DNA from: CAZJLP01 sp964546955
GTDB taxonomy: Bacteria; Verrucomicrobiota; Verrucomicrobiia; Opitutales; Opitutaceae
Length of the DNA stretch: 64,000 nucleotides
Reading direction: 5' to 3'
Assembly: GCA_964546955.1 (NCBI GenBank)
Contig: CAZJLP010000011.1
Span: forward strand, 49,671-113,670
Below are positions 29,737 through 38,116 of the stretch, piece by piece (position 1 is the first letter of the stretch; each line of letters begins with the position of its first letter). The position numbers were made by a program, and so were the translations under genes. The notes beneath the pieces were generated by a model that was not told the origin of the DNA, searched no databases, and saw only the letters and a list, made by a program, of their open reading frames with translations.

Positions 29737-29780
29737 GGCGAAGGGAAGACTCTTGCCCGGATTGACTCCGCCGCCGCGCC

Positions 29781-29870
29781 TTATTTTTTTCGCGCCTTCC
29801 ACACCATCAGAAACAGCAATAAGAGAAGTGTGCCGAAAACGGCGATGAGGAGAATGGCAGCTCTGTGCAT
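29781..29870 (-). CDS. Possible 29-residue single-helix membrane peptide
   Basis: A frame of 29 codons, ATG at 29870 and TAA at 29781, encodes a peptide with one hydrophobic helix (ILLIAVFGTLLLLLFLMVW) and a basic end (KARKK). This composition is typical of bacterial small membrane proteins and unlikely in a random frame of a high-GC genome. There is no good Shine-Dalgarno, but few genes in the window have one. It sits between the peptidase and the second hybrid kinase. Confidence 0.35.
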   Translation of the reverse strand: MHRAAILLIAVFGTLLLLLFLMVWKARKK

Positions 29871-30027
29871 GACTCGGGGAAGCGGCCGGGAGCTCAGTCT
29901 CGCGCCGGGCGGGGGCTTGAATCGTTACAGGTGGACCTTGCTAGCTTCGTCACGAGGCGTGAGTTAGCAGAAACCCTTGCTTAGGCAAGCTATGCGCCGT
30001 GGCGGGTTGCACGGCGATAGTTGGAGC

Positions 30028-32454
30028 TTACTTCACCGAGATCGTGCTCCCGGGAACGTTTCGTTTCCGCGCTGCCGCCATGGAGTCGAGGATTTGTCGC
30101 AGGATTTCGAAACGCAGCGGTTTGCCCGAATAAAATTCGTCCATGCCGGCCTCGAGGCATTTCTTGCGCGTCCCCGGCTCGGTATCGGAGGTCAGGGCGA
30201 CAATCCAAGGCTGGTGATCCGCTGGCACTTCCGCACGAATCCGGCGGCAGGCTTCTATTCCACCCAATACGGGCATCTGAAGATCCATGAGGAGCAGGTC
30301 GTACCGGTCCGTTTGTGCAGCGCGCACCGCCTCCAGTCCATTGGGCACCACGTCGACTCGGTAACCATACCATTTGAGCACGCCGCGCGCGACGAGTTGA
30401 TTGACCCGGTCGTCTTCCGCCAGGAGCACGCGCAATCCCGGCAGGATCTTGGTTGGCACCGCTGGATCCAGCACTTCGCCTGCCGTGCGGTCCGCCTCGG
30501 CTCGTTTGCTCCGCGGTCCCGCCAAGGTCTCCTCCTTGCCGTCGAGGCTGTTGCGCACTGATTCGGCGAGCTTCTGCGCCGTGAAAGGCTTGCGGAGGAA
30601 ATTAACTTCAACGAAGTCTGCGCCCATGATATCGGCGGGATAGCCGCTGGTAAAGATCACCGGCAGTTCTGGACGTTCCGCTTGCAGCACCTTTGCCAAT
30701 TCCAGGCCAGTCATTCCATCCGGCATGATGACATCGGTGAGCAGAAGGTGGATGCTATCCCGATGCTGACGCCAGACTTCCACCGCCGCCACTCCCGTCG
30801 GAGCCTGGAGCACTCGATAGCCATATCGTTCGAGCGCGCTGCGTGAAAGCTCTCGCACGGCTTCGTCGTCCTCAACTACAAGAATGACTTCCTTGCCACC
30901 GCGTGCGTCCGACTCGGCAAACGGTGCCGCGCTCGCGGCGGCGGTCTTCGCGGTTGGCAAATAGACGCGAAACGTGGTGCCTTCGCCCAATTTTGTAGCG
31001 AGATCGATCCAGCCGTTGTGTTGCTGCACGATCCCGTAGACGGTCGCGAGCCCTAGCCCCGTGCCTTTGCCCGGTTCCTTCGTGGTGTAAAAAGGCTCGA
31101 AGATGTGATCCACATGCCGGGGGTCGATGCCCGATCCGTTGTCGGTGACGCTGATGCAGACGAACTCCCCTGTGCGGGCTGACGGACTCCGCGTATCCTC
31201 TCCGCGGCCGATCTTCACCGCTTCTGTGGCAATCACGATTCGACCGCCCTCCGTCGGCATGGCATCGCGTGCGTTGACCGCAAGGTTGAGGAGGACCTGA
31301 TGGACCATTCCGGCGTCGGCCACCACGGGAGGCAGGTCGTGACCCGGACGCAATTCGATCGAGATCAGCTTGCCGAGGGCGCGTTGGAGCATCTGGGTCA
31401 TGCTTCGCAGCGTTTCATTCAAATCGAGATTGCGTGGCTGCGAGGTCTGCTTGCGCGAGAAGGTCAACAGCTGCCGGGTGAGGTCGGACGCGCGCTCTGA
31501 GGCGAGCAGAATCTCTTTGATGTCTTCTCGGACTTCCGCGGGAACGTCGGAGGTGGATTGGCAGGAGGAAGCGTACCCTTGGATGATGCAAAGCAGGTTG
31601 TTGAAGTCGTGGGCGACGCCCCCCGCAAGCTGGCCCATCGCCTCCATTTTCTGGGATTGGCGGAGTTGCTCCTCGAGAAGTTTGCGCTCCGTCACGTTTT
31701 CCGCGGTCCCGACAATGCGATAGATCGCTCCGCTCGCATCGCGCACGGGGAAAGCCCGTTCCCGCACCCATCGAACCGAGGAGTCCGGTAACACCAGCCG
31801 GTAGGTGAGATCGAAAGAACGATCGGGACGGTGCTTTGCTTTTGCTTCGCGCACACGCTCGGCATCATGCGCGTGCACGGCGTCGCGCCAATCTACGGGC
31901 GCGGCTGTATTGGCAGATGAAATACCCAGAATGCGGTGGCACGAGGGACTCATGTAGAGTGTCTTGCCCGTTTTCACGTCGATCAACCAGAAGACCTGCT
32001 CGACGTTCTCCGCCATTTGGCGAAAACTAACCTCGTTCTGCGCGAGTGCATCCTCGGCTGCGCGCCGCGCGGCGCGGTCTCGGGCCTCTCTGAGCTCGCG
32101 ATCCACGGCGCTGCCGAGCCGCGCCAGATTTCCTTTGAGCAGATAGTCGGCGGCTCCCGCTCTCATCGCTGTCACGGCCATCTCTTCTCCAATCGTTCCG
32201 GACACGAGGATGAAAGGGATGTCGATGCCGCTCGCCTTGAGTATTCCCAGCGCCGACGGCCCATCGAAACCGGGCATAGAATAGTCGCTAATAACGAGGT
32301 CCCACGGCTTCCGCCGCAGAGCCGCGGACAGCTCGTCCGCCGTGCACACGCGCTCGGACGAAACCAGATAGCCGCAATTCTTCAACTCATGGAGGACAAG
32401 CGCGGAATCCGCTTCGGAATCCTCCACCAGCAAGACCGATAGGGGGATACTCAT
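30028..32454 (-). CDS. Hybrid sensor histidine kinase (REC-PAS-HisKA-HATPase-REC-REC), paralogue of 8606-10999
   Basis: An 808-residue cytoplasmic hybrid kinase with the same domain order as 8606-10999. The first receiver (about 5-120) has VISDYSMPGFD. A PAS domain spans about 135-265, and HisKA has GGVAHDFNN. HATPase has NLAVNARDAMP, DNGSGID and GTGLGLATVYGIV. The second receiver has LLLTDVIMPDG and the third LLLMDLQMPVLGG. Unlike its paralogue, the third receiver keeps the full MP motif. The N-terminal receiver followed by PAS suggests that an upstream kinase feeds this protein. No cognate output gene is adjacent. Confidence 0.94.
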   Translation of the reverse strand: MSIPLSVLLVEDSEADSALVLHELKNCGYLVSSERVCTADELSAALRRKPWDLVISDYSMPGFDGPSALGILKASGIDIPFILVSGTIGEEMAVTAMRAGAADYLLKGNLARLGSAVDRELREARDRAARRAAEDALAQNEVSFRQMAENVEQVFWLIDVKTGKTLYMSPSCHRILGISSANTAAPVDWRDAVHAHDAERVREAKAKHRPDRSFDLTYRLVLPDSSVRWVRERAFPVRDASGAIYRIVGTAENVTERKLLEEQLRQSQKMEAMGQLAGGVAHDFNNLLCIIQGYASSCQSTSDVPAEVREDIKEILLASERASDLTRQLLTFSRKQTSQPRNLDLNETLRSMTQMLQRALGKLISIELRPGHDLPPVVADAGMVHQVLLNLAVNARDAMPTEGGRIVIATEAVKIGRGEDTRSPSARTGEFVCISVTDNGSGIDPRHVDHIFEPFYTTKEPGKGTGLGLATVYGIVQQHNGWIDLATKLGEGTTFRVYLPTAKTAAASAAPFAESDARGGKEVILVVEDDEAVRELSRSALERYGYRVLQAPTGVAAVEVWRQHRDSIHLLLTDVIMPDGMTGLELAKVLQAERPELPVIFTSGYPADIMGADFVEVNFLRKPFTAQKLAESVRNSLDGKEETLAGPRSKRAEADRTAGEVLDPAVPTKILPGLRVLLAEDDRVNQLVARGVLKWYGYRVDVVPNGLEAVRAAQTDRYDLLLMDLQMPVLGGIEACRRIRAEVPADHQPWIVALTSDTEPGTRKKCLEAGMDEFYSGKPLRFEILRQILDSMAAARKRNVPGSTISVK

Positions 32455-32623
32455 AGAGAGCGGTTCAGGCGGTCGACAGGCAGGGACTCCCTCCGCTCGC
32501 CGTCGATCTACACCGCGCTGGAGATGAAATCGCGCTTCTCAATCGACGCAAATACTATCCCTATTTTCCGACGCCCGCTATCGGGGATTTCCCCGATGGC
32601 GCACCCCTCGCTTGGTCGACCCC

Positions 32624-33526
32624 TCAGAAGCCGGTGTGCAAGCCGATCTTGAAGGTGGGGGCGGGATCCCCGTTGAACAGGATATCGCGTTCGCGGAAAG
32701 CAAAACGGCGGTCGAGCATACGCCCCACGCCTAAATAGGCGGCCCCCGACCCAAGGCGGAAACGAACGCCTCCCTCCACGGCGATTTCACGGTAATCCAC
32801 GATCTGGCGATCCAATTCAGGCATGCTACGCTGCCGTCCGAAATCATCGGCGACCCGATAGGTCCCGCCGCGGAGGCTGGCTCCGCCGAAAACGGAGAAC
32901 CTCTCGGTGATGAAATACTCCACGCGTGGCGCGGGGAGGACCACTAACACGGTCCATTTTTCGGATGGCTTCCACCGAACTCCGACCCCGCCGACCACGG
33001 GATGCCCGCTGCGATAGTCGATCGATAACCCGAGGAGCCACTGCAGATCACGACTCGCCGAATACACCACCCGGACGGAAAGGGGGACGCCAAAGCCATC
33101 GATATTCTTCGCGTCGTAGTCGCTGTAGATGCCCGGCGACATTTCGGCGCGTAGCGACCACGGCGAGTCGAAGCGATAGTTGACCCCGAATTTCAAAGCG
33201 AAAGCACCCAACTGATCGGGAAGCGGGGAAGCATTTGGGGCGTCGAAATGGAAAAGATGGCCGCTGACCCCATACAAGAGTCGCGCATGAGGTGCGGTGG
33301 GAGTGGAATGCATCGTGGTCACTCCCGCATACAGCGTTTCTATCTCCCCCAGGGGGCGAGAGCCATGGGAAATGGGGGAAGCGGCCGTGTAGGCGAACGC
33401 CACATCGTTCTCGAGGGATGGCTGGCCGGCGCGCGGAGTAGATACGGTCTGCGCGAATAAATCGTTCAGACTGCCAAGCTGCAACGCGGCACAAGCTGCG
33501 AGGGAAACACGAGTAATATGGCTCAC
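32624..33526 (-). CDS. Outer membrane beta-barrel protein, DUF6268-like
   Basis: A 300-residue exported protein. The signal peptide (ITRVSLAACAALQLGSLNDLFA) is cut near residue 26. The rest is alternating beta strands (FALKFGVNYRFD, WSLRAEMSPGIYSDY, WLLGLSIDYRSGHPVVGGVGVRWKP, FSVFGGASLRGGTYRV, GVRFRLGSGAAYLGVG) ending in Phe (KIGLHTGF), the usual signal for barrel assembly by BAM. It resembles the DUF6268 outer membrane family common in Verrucomicrobiota. Its role, porin or otherwise, is unknown. It is divergent from the lipoprotein gene. Confidence 0.75.
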   Translation of the reverse strand: MSHITRVSLAACAALQLGSLNDLFAQTVSTPRAGQPSLENDVAFAYTAASPISHGSRPLGEIETLYAGVTTMHSTPTAPHARLLYGVSGHLFHFDAPNASPLPDQLGAFALKFGVNYRFDSPWSLRAEMSPGIYSDYDAKNIDGFGVPLSVRVVYSASRDLQWLLGLSIDYRSGHPVVGGVGVRWKPSEKWTVLVVLPAPRVEYFITERFSVFGGASLRGGTYRVADDFGRQRSMPELDRQIVDYREIAVEGGVRFRLGSGAAYLGVGRMLDRRFAFRERDILFNGDPAPTFKIGLHTGF

Positions 33527-33611
33527 TCCCGACGATGGTCAGTATTTACTCCGCGTTACAACCAAACAGATTGCACCTTTTGCTCGGCGTGCCAAGATGG
33601 CGTTACCCCCA

Positions 33612-34160
33612 ATGACAGTCGTCTCCAGAACGAAGGTCTGCGCGTTGTGCCTGACATTCTTAATTGCATTCGCCGGCTGCCGCCCGTCGCTTCCGCCCTT
33701 GGACCGAGCCGTGGCCGCCGACTCGCCGCGAGCCTTGACGCAATGGCGGCTCAAGAACCGCGACGCGCTTACACCGCAGCAGTGGAAAGAATTCGACGGA
33801 TCGATCCAGGAGATCAACTACAGCGTGATGGTCGAGCGGCGCGCCACGGGAAGCACCGCGATTGAGGAAGAAGTGCTGCGGACCATTCAGGGGCGTACCG
33901 TGCGGGACGTGGTCGATTTGGGCTGGTCCTCCAAACTCGCGCGGTTGGAAGCCGAGAAAGCTCAACTCGAAACCGACATCAAATTCAATTCACGCCTCAA
34001 GACGAAGCCGGGGGACGACGCCTCCGCCGAGCACCTCGCCTCCGCGCGCCGCATGCAGGCCGATCGGCTTACGCGGATCACAAAAGACATCGCCGACATT
34101 CAGCAAATTCTCAACCGGTATTCGCTCTCCGCGAATGCCCCGGGCGCGAAACGAGAATAA
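33612..34160 (+). CDS. Putative lipoprotein with helical domain
   Basis: A 182-residue protein started at ATG 33612 (MTVVSRTKVCALC); an in-frame ATG 15 bases upstream is also possible. A lipobox LIAFAGC (cysteine near residue 23) predicts lipid attachment and cell-envelope location. The mature part is mostly charged helix (LARLEAEKAQLETDIKFNSRL, ASARRMQADRLTRITKDIADI), likely coiled coil. It has no family that I recognise and converges on the TonB receptor gene. Confidence 0.75.
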   Translation: MTVVSRTKVCALCLTFLIAFAGCRPSLPPLDRAVAADSPRALTQWRLKNRDALTPQQWKEFDGSIQEINYSVMVERRATGSTAIEEEVLRTIQGRTVRDVVDLGWSSKLARLEAEKAQLETDIKFNSRLKTKPGDDASAEHLASARRMQADRLTRITKDIADIQQILNRYSLSANAPGAKRE

Positions 34161-34189
34161 AAAAGGGGAGAGCCAAAGCTCTCCCCTTT
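34157..34189 (-). terminator. Terminator between lipoprotein and TonB receptor genes
   Basis: aaggggagagc and gctctcccctt (about 34163-34188) form a perfect hairpin. The minus-strand side runs into TTTTTTATT, so it mainly ends the TonB receptor transcript 27 bases after its stop. It may also work weakly on the plus strand. Confidence 0.88.
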
Positions 34190-34215
34190 GATACAGAGAT
34201 AGATCGGACGAGCGT

Positions 34216-37200
34216 TTAGAACTTACCTTTAAGGCCGAAGTACAGGTAGGCGCCGTAATATTCGATCTGGCGGCCGCCGCCGATGCGGTTTTCGTCGTCG
34301 CCGATGAAGGTGTGATCGCGCGTGTTGAAGAGGTTGCGCGCGTTGAAGTACACCTGCAGGCGGTCGGTGACCTGGTAGGAGATATTGGCGTCCACCTTGG
34401 TATTTGCCTTCATCCAGGTATTGCGCGTGCTGGTGGTGCCCATCTTGTCGGTCCACCGAGCCTTGAAGCCGAGGTTTAAACGGCGCCACTTGTAGCTAAT
34501 GCCGTAGTTGACCACGTGCGGAGCAATGCCTGGCAGCCATCCGAAATTATAGAGGTTGTTCGTAGGTTGGTTGATCACGTCCGGCGAGACGCCTTTGATA
34601 TTCGCATACGTCCGGGTATAGTTGGCAAAGACGTCGAAACCGTCGAACGGTTTTGGAAGGAACGACAGGGCTTGCCGATATTCGACGGTCGCGCCGCGGT
34701 ACCGGACGGTGCCATCGAGGTTGAACTTCGTGATGACGTCGTAGGTGGCATAGAACGGGTCGTCGTAACCGAACGCAGCCGCGCCATCTGCGACCCGGCT
34801 GGTTTGGATGTAGCCTTGGAACTCGTTTTGAAACGCCCCGACGCTCAATATACCGACCGGCTCAAAGAAGTACGTCAGCTGAGTCGAGAGATTATGCGCA
34901 TATTGCGGCTTGAGGTTGATGTTTGGCAGGGTGATTTCCTGGTTTTGCTCGTTCTCCGTGGTCGAACCCGCGATGTCATTGTAGGCAGGACGGGTGACCG
35001 TGTAGCTGTAGCCCGCGAGCGCTTGCAGGTTGCGTTTGATAGAGTACTTCGCGCTGGCGCTGGGGTAGATGCTGGCATATTCCTTGGTCCGAGTGGCGCG
35101 GGGCTGGCTCAAGAACTGGAACATCATGCCCGGGATCGTCGTGGCCTGACCTGTAGCATTGACCGGGAAGCCTGCCGCAACGACTTGAGCGGAGGGGAGG
35201 GGATCGAAGTCCTTCACGAGGTCACGCGTGCGTTCGAAACGCAAACCGCCCTGGAGTTCCAGCTGCTTTGTCGGCTTGGTGTTGGCCATCGCATAGGCGG
35301 CGTCGATCTGCTCGCGGACATACCGCGGCTGCACAACGAACGCCGTCAGAAAGTTTCCAGGTGTGCCGGCGTGTTGGAAGTACTCGGGGTTCGTTTTGAA
35401 TAAATAGCCGATCGCCGTGTGGTCTTGAACTTGCGGTGTGCCGCCACTGAGCGAGGTAAACCCTGCGCCGTGGCCGGGGCTGAATTTAAATTGTCCTGGA
35501 AATAGGGCCCAGCTTCCACCAGGTCCGCCGCCGGGCCCGATATAGTTCCAGGTCTGCCATGCAGTAGGATTTGCGTAGACATAGGTTACTTGAGTGACTT
35601 TGCCGCCAACCTGGATCCACGTAGGAATGCGGAAGGGGGTGGTGTACCGTGCGTCCACCTTGCCTTGGTACACGAGATTCTTGTTGTATCTTCCGTCGTA
35701 CCCAAAGGTTGGTGACGCGGTGGGCCCAGCGACATACGCGGCGATATTCGACCAATCAGCACCGCCGGTCTGTTCCACGCGCCAGTCGTACAGGTCCGCG
35801 CCGCGGTTCGCGCGCACCGTCATCCCGGTCAGCGGAATGCTGGTGCCGCCCACGCTATTGCCTGCCCATTCCTTGGATTGACCGCCTCCGTAGTTGTTCT
35901 CGGATTTTGACGCGACGGCGGCGGCATCGATGCGTAGATTGCGCGTTTTGTACTCGATGCTCGGAAGGTAGGTATAACCATGGGTGCGCTTGAGCAGGTA
36001 GTTCATCGTGTGCGTGAGCGCCGTCACGGGAATCGCGTTGCCGCCCCAGCTGGTCAGACCGTCTGACGTGAGCGGAATGTTCGCGCGAGTCGTGCTGACA
36101 CCGAAGGAGCGGTTTCCGATGAAGGCATAATAATTGTTGATGATGCCCTTCAAGGAAACGGCCATACGGGGGCTGACTTTGTAGTCGATCGTGAACGAGC
36201 CCGTCGTGCGTTCGTTGTACTTCGGGCCGTCCTTGTACTGGATACGGGTCAACACATAGGGCCGGGTATCCGTCGGGGTGGTCGTCGTATCGTAGGCCGG
36301 CGCAAACTGATGCTGCTCGTTGTAGCTTTCCGACTGGTTGAAGCTGAGAATCACGCCGAGCTTGCGATTCAAAAAGACGTTGGAGTACTCGATCATCCCG
36401 TTCGGGAAGATCTTGTAGCGATTCTTGTCGTCCGGACCGTAGGTCTTGCGGAGGTGGAACTGCTCCGAGTTCATCATCGCGCTGATATCGAAGGTCAGGA
36501 GCTGACCGCTGCGTTCGAACGCATGTTTGGAGCGCAAATTGATGTTGCCGGCGGGGGAGTTTGCATCCGCCGCTGCTGTGGTCGTGAAGTTTACTTCGAC
36601 CGCATCGACACTGCTCATGGAGACCTGTTCGAAGCCGAAGGACCGGCCGCCGGAACCGGCGCCGCCGCCGTTGTCGGTGCCGTTGTTCTGAATAAAACCG
36701 TCGGCGCTCGCGAGCTGCATGCCGTCGAACGTCACGGTCGTGTATTGCGCCGGCAAACCGCGAATACGGGGTGAGCGTGCATCGGCCTCCACCATGTCCA
36801 TCTGGATACCCGGGAGATATTTTACGAATTCACCAATGTTGCCTTCCGAGATGTTGCCGAACGTTTCCGCCGCAACGATGTTGCTCACGGTCATGGCGCG
36901 TTTTTGATCCATGATCGCCTTCGCGTTGCCTTCACGCTCGGAGTTCACGACGAACTCCGTGAGTTTAATCACGTCGTCGCCTTTGGCGTCGGTCGATCCC
37001 ACGGCCTTGATATCGAAATCGCGCGTCGCGGTCTGACCCGCGGCCACGTTGACCTGGGCGCTCGCGGTAGTGTAGCCGGTAAACCGCACTTCGACGGTCG
37101 CCGTTCCCGCAGGCACGTTGGTGAGAGTATACGAACCGTCGTTTTCAGTGGCGGTTACGCGGTCCACGCCTTGTACGCTCACTTCGGCGTCGCGGACATA

Positions 37201-37356
37201 CTCTTTCGTGGCGGGATTATAGACGCGGCCGGTGATCGTTCCCGTGCCCGGGGTCTGTGCGATTGAAGCGAGCGCAGTGGCCAATAGGGTCGAGCCAAGC
37301 GCGAATTTACGGACGAGCGAATACACTCGTCCCAAACGAGGACGCAATGTCGTCAT
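34216..37356 (-). CDS. TonB-dependent outer membrane receptor with CarboxypepD_reg-like N-terminus
   Basis: A 1046-residue outer membrane receptor for energy-driven uptake, started at ATG 37356 to give a signal peptide ending ALASIAQ. Residues 45-120 are a CarboxypepD_reg-like domain (GTITGRVYNPATKEYVRDAEVSVQG). A linker with a TonB-box-like VIKLTEFVVN follows, then the plug (FVKYLPGIQMD, PRIRGLPAQYTTVTFDGMQLASA). About 750 residues of barrel follow, ending in YLYFGLKGKF. This type is expanded in Opitutaceae and usually takes up glycans, but the substrate is unknown. It lacks a SusD partner, as expected for Verrucomicrobiota. A possible operator palindrome lies 220 bp upstream. Confidence 0.95.
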   Translation of the reverse strand: MTTLRPRLGRVYSLVRKFALGSTLLATALASIAQTPGTGTITGRVYNPATKEYVRDAEVSVQGVDRVTATENDGSYTLTNVPAGTATVEVRFTGYTTASAQVNVAAGQTATRDFDIKAVGSTDAKGDDVIKLTEFVVNSEREGNAKAIMDQKRAMTVSNIVAAETFGNISEGNIGEFVKYLPGIQMDMVEADARSPRIRGLPAQYTTVTFDGMQLASADGFIQNNGTDNGGGAGSGGRSFGFEQVSMSSVDAVEVNFTTTAAADANSPAGNINLRSKHAFERSGQLLTFDISAMMNSEQFHLRKTYGPDDKNRYKIFPNGMIEYSNVFLNRKLGVILSFNQSESYNEQHQFAPAYDTTTTPTDTRPYVLTRIQYKDGPKYNERTTGSFTIDYKVSPRMAVSLKGIINNYYAFIGNRSFGVSTTRANIPLTSDGLTSWGGNAIPVTALTHTMNYLLKRTHGYTYLPSIEYKTRNLRIDAAAVASKSENNYGGGQSKEWAGNSVGGTSIPLTGMTVRANRGADLYDWRVEQTGGADWSNIAAYVAGPTASPTFGYDGRYNKNLVYQGKVDARYTTPFRIPTWIQVGGKVTQVTYVYANPTAWQTWNYIGPGGGPGGSWALFPGQFKFSPGHGAGFTSLSGGTPQVQDHTAIGYLFKTNPEYFQHAGTPGNFLTAFVVQPRYVREQIDAAYAMANTKPTKQLELQGGLRFERTRDLVKDFDPLPSAQVVAAGFPVNATGQATTIPGMMFQFLSQPRATRTKEYASIYPSASAKYSIKRNLQALAGYSYTVTRPAYNDIAGSTTENEQNQEITLPNINLKPQYAHNLSTQLTYFFEPVGILSVGAFQNEFQGYIQTSRVADGAAAFGYDDPFYATYDVITKFNLDGTVRYRGATVEYRQALSFLPKPFDGFDVFANYTRTYANIKGVSPDVINQPTNNLYNFGWLPGIAPHVVNYGISYKWRRLNLGFKARWTDKMGTTSTRNTWMKANTKVDANISYQVTDRLQVYFNARNLFNTRDHTFIGDDENRIGGGRQIEYYGAYLYFGLKGKF

Positions 37357-38116
37357 TGTATAGGTGGGGGATGGTGGTGGTTTCTGGAGACCCAAGGCGG
37401 GGGCGGTCCCTTGTGCTCCAATGGTCAGGCAGTCAGCCCGTTCTTCATGAGTGATGAATTCGCACAGGACAAGGATCGATTTGCAACATATCGAAACAAA
37501 AAGGACGCAGCTTTGAACCCAGGCAGACCGTGCTGAAGCGATGAATACAACGGGCAATTCCACTCTCTATTAACGCGGACACATGTCCGTGTATTATTGG
37601 TGGTTTTCACCCGATTCCAATTTGCTCGCGCCAGGCGGGCTTCTTCACATAAGGACATCCTGTCAGCCCATCTTGTAGACTCGTGAGCGGGGCGCCTTCG
37701 CTCCGCTTGCTCTCCCTCCCTCCAGCCGGCGTGCCCGGCTGTTCCAGCCCCGAAGATCCCGTCAATCCGCTATCGTAACTATGTACACCGTGCTTGCAGC
37801 GAGAGGTAGATCGATCGAACAACTCCTGGAAGGCGATCTCGTCGCATAGAGTATTGCTGGAGGCGTCGTCGTCATTGGCATCGGCCTCCAAGTTCGGAAA
37901 AACAAAAAGAGAGGCGCAGCCGGCCCCAAGCTCAGCCGCCTTCGCCGAGCAATTCTGGCCGCACCTAAGCCGGGGTTTGCGTTAGCGACTCGAGGGTCCC
38001 GTCACGGCGGATGGTCCGCATCCGCCGGGGTGTTGTTTGTCTGCGCTGCACAGGGCGAGCGGAAAAAGGCGGGCTTCAAGCGTGTAGTGGCTGGCCGAAT
38101 TCACGCCTCGCCGACG
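37357..38116. other. Long intergenic region upstream of the TonB receptor
   Basis: About 760 bp between the TonB receptor start and the ligD stop. It contains the palindrome at 37576-37589. A minus-strand frame (37607-37891) encodes 94 acidic-then-basic residues with no recognisable family, which I do not count as a gene. I see no RNA gene. Confidence 0.45.
37576..37589. promoter_or_regulatory. Operator-like palindrome upstream of the TonB receptor
   Basis: CGGACA-CA-TGTCCG is a perfect 6-bp inverted repeat with a 2-base spacer, 220 bp before the receptor start. It is the size of a dimer-binding site but matches no operator that I know. Confidence 0.3.

Noticed and set aside
37607..37891. 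94-codon minus-strand frame upstream of the TonB receptor
   Set aside because: No ribosome binding site, no family, and composition changes midway; more likely non-coding.
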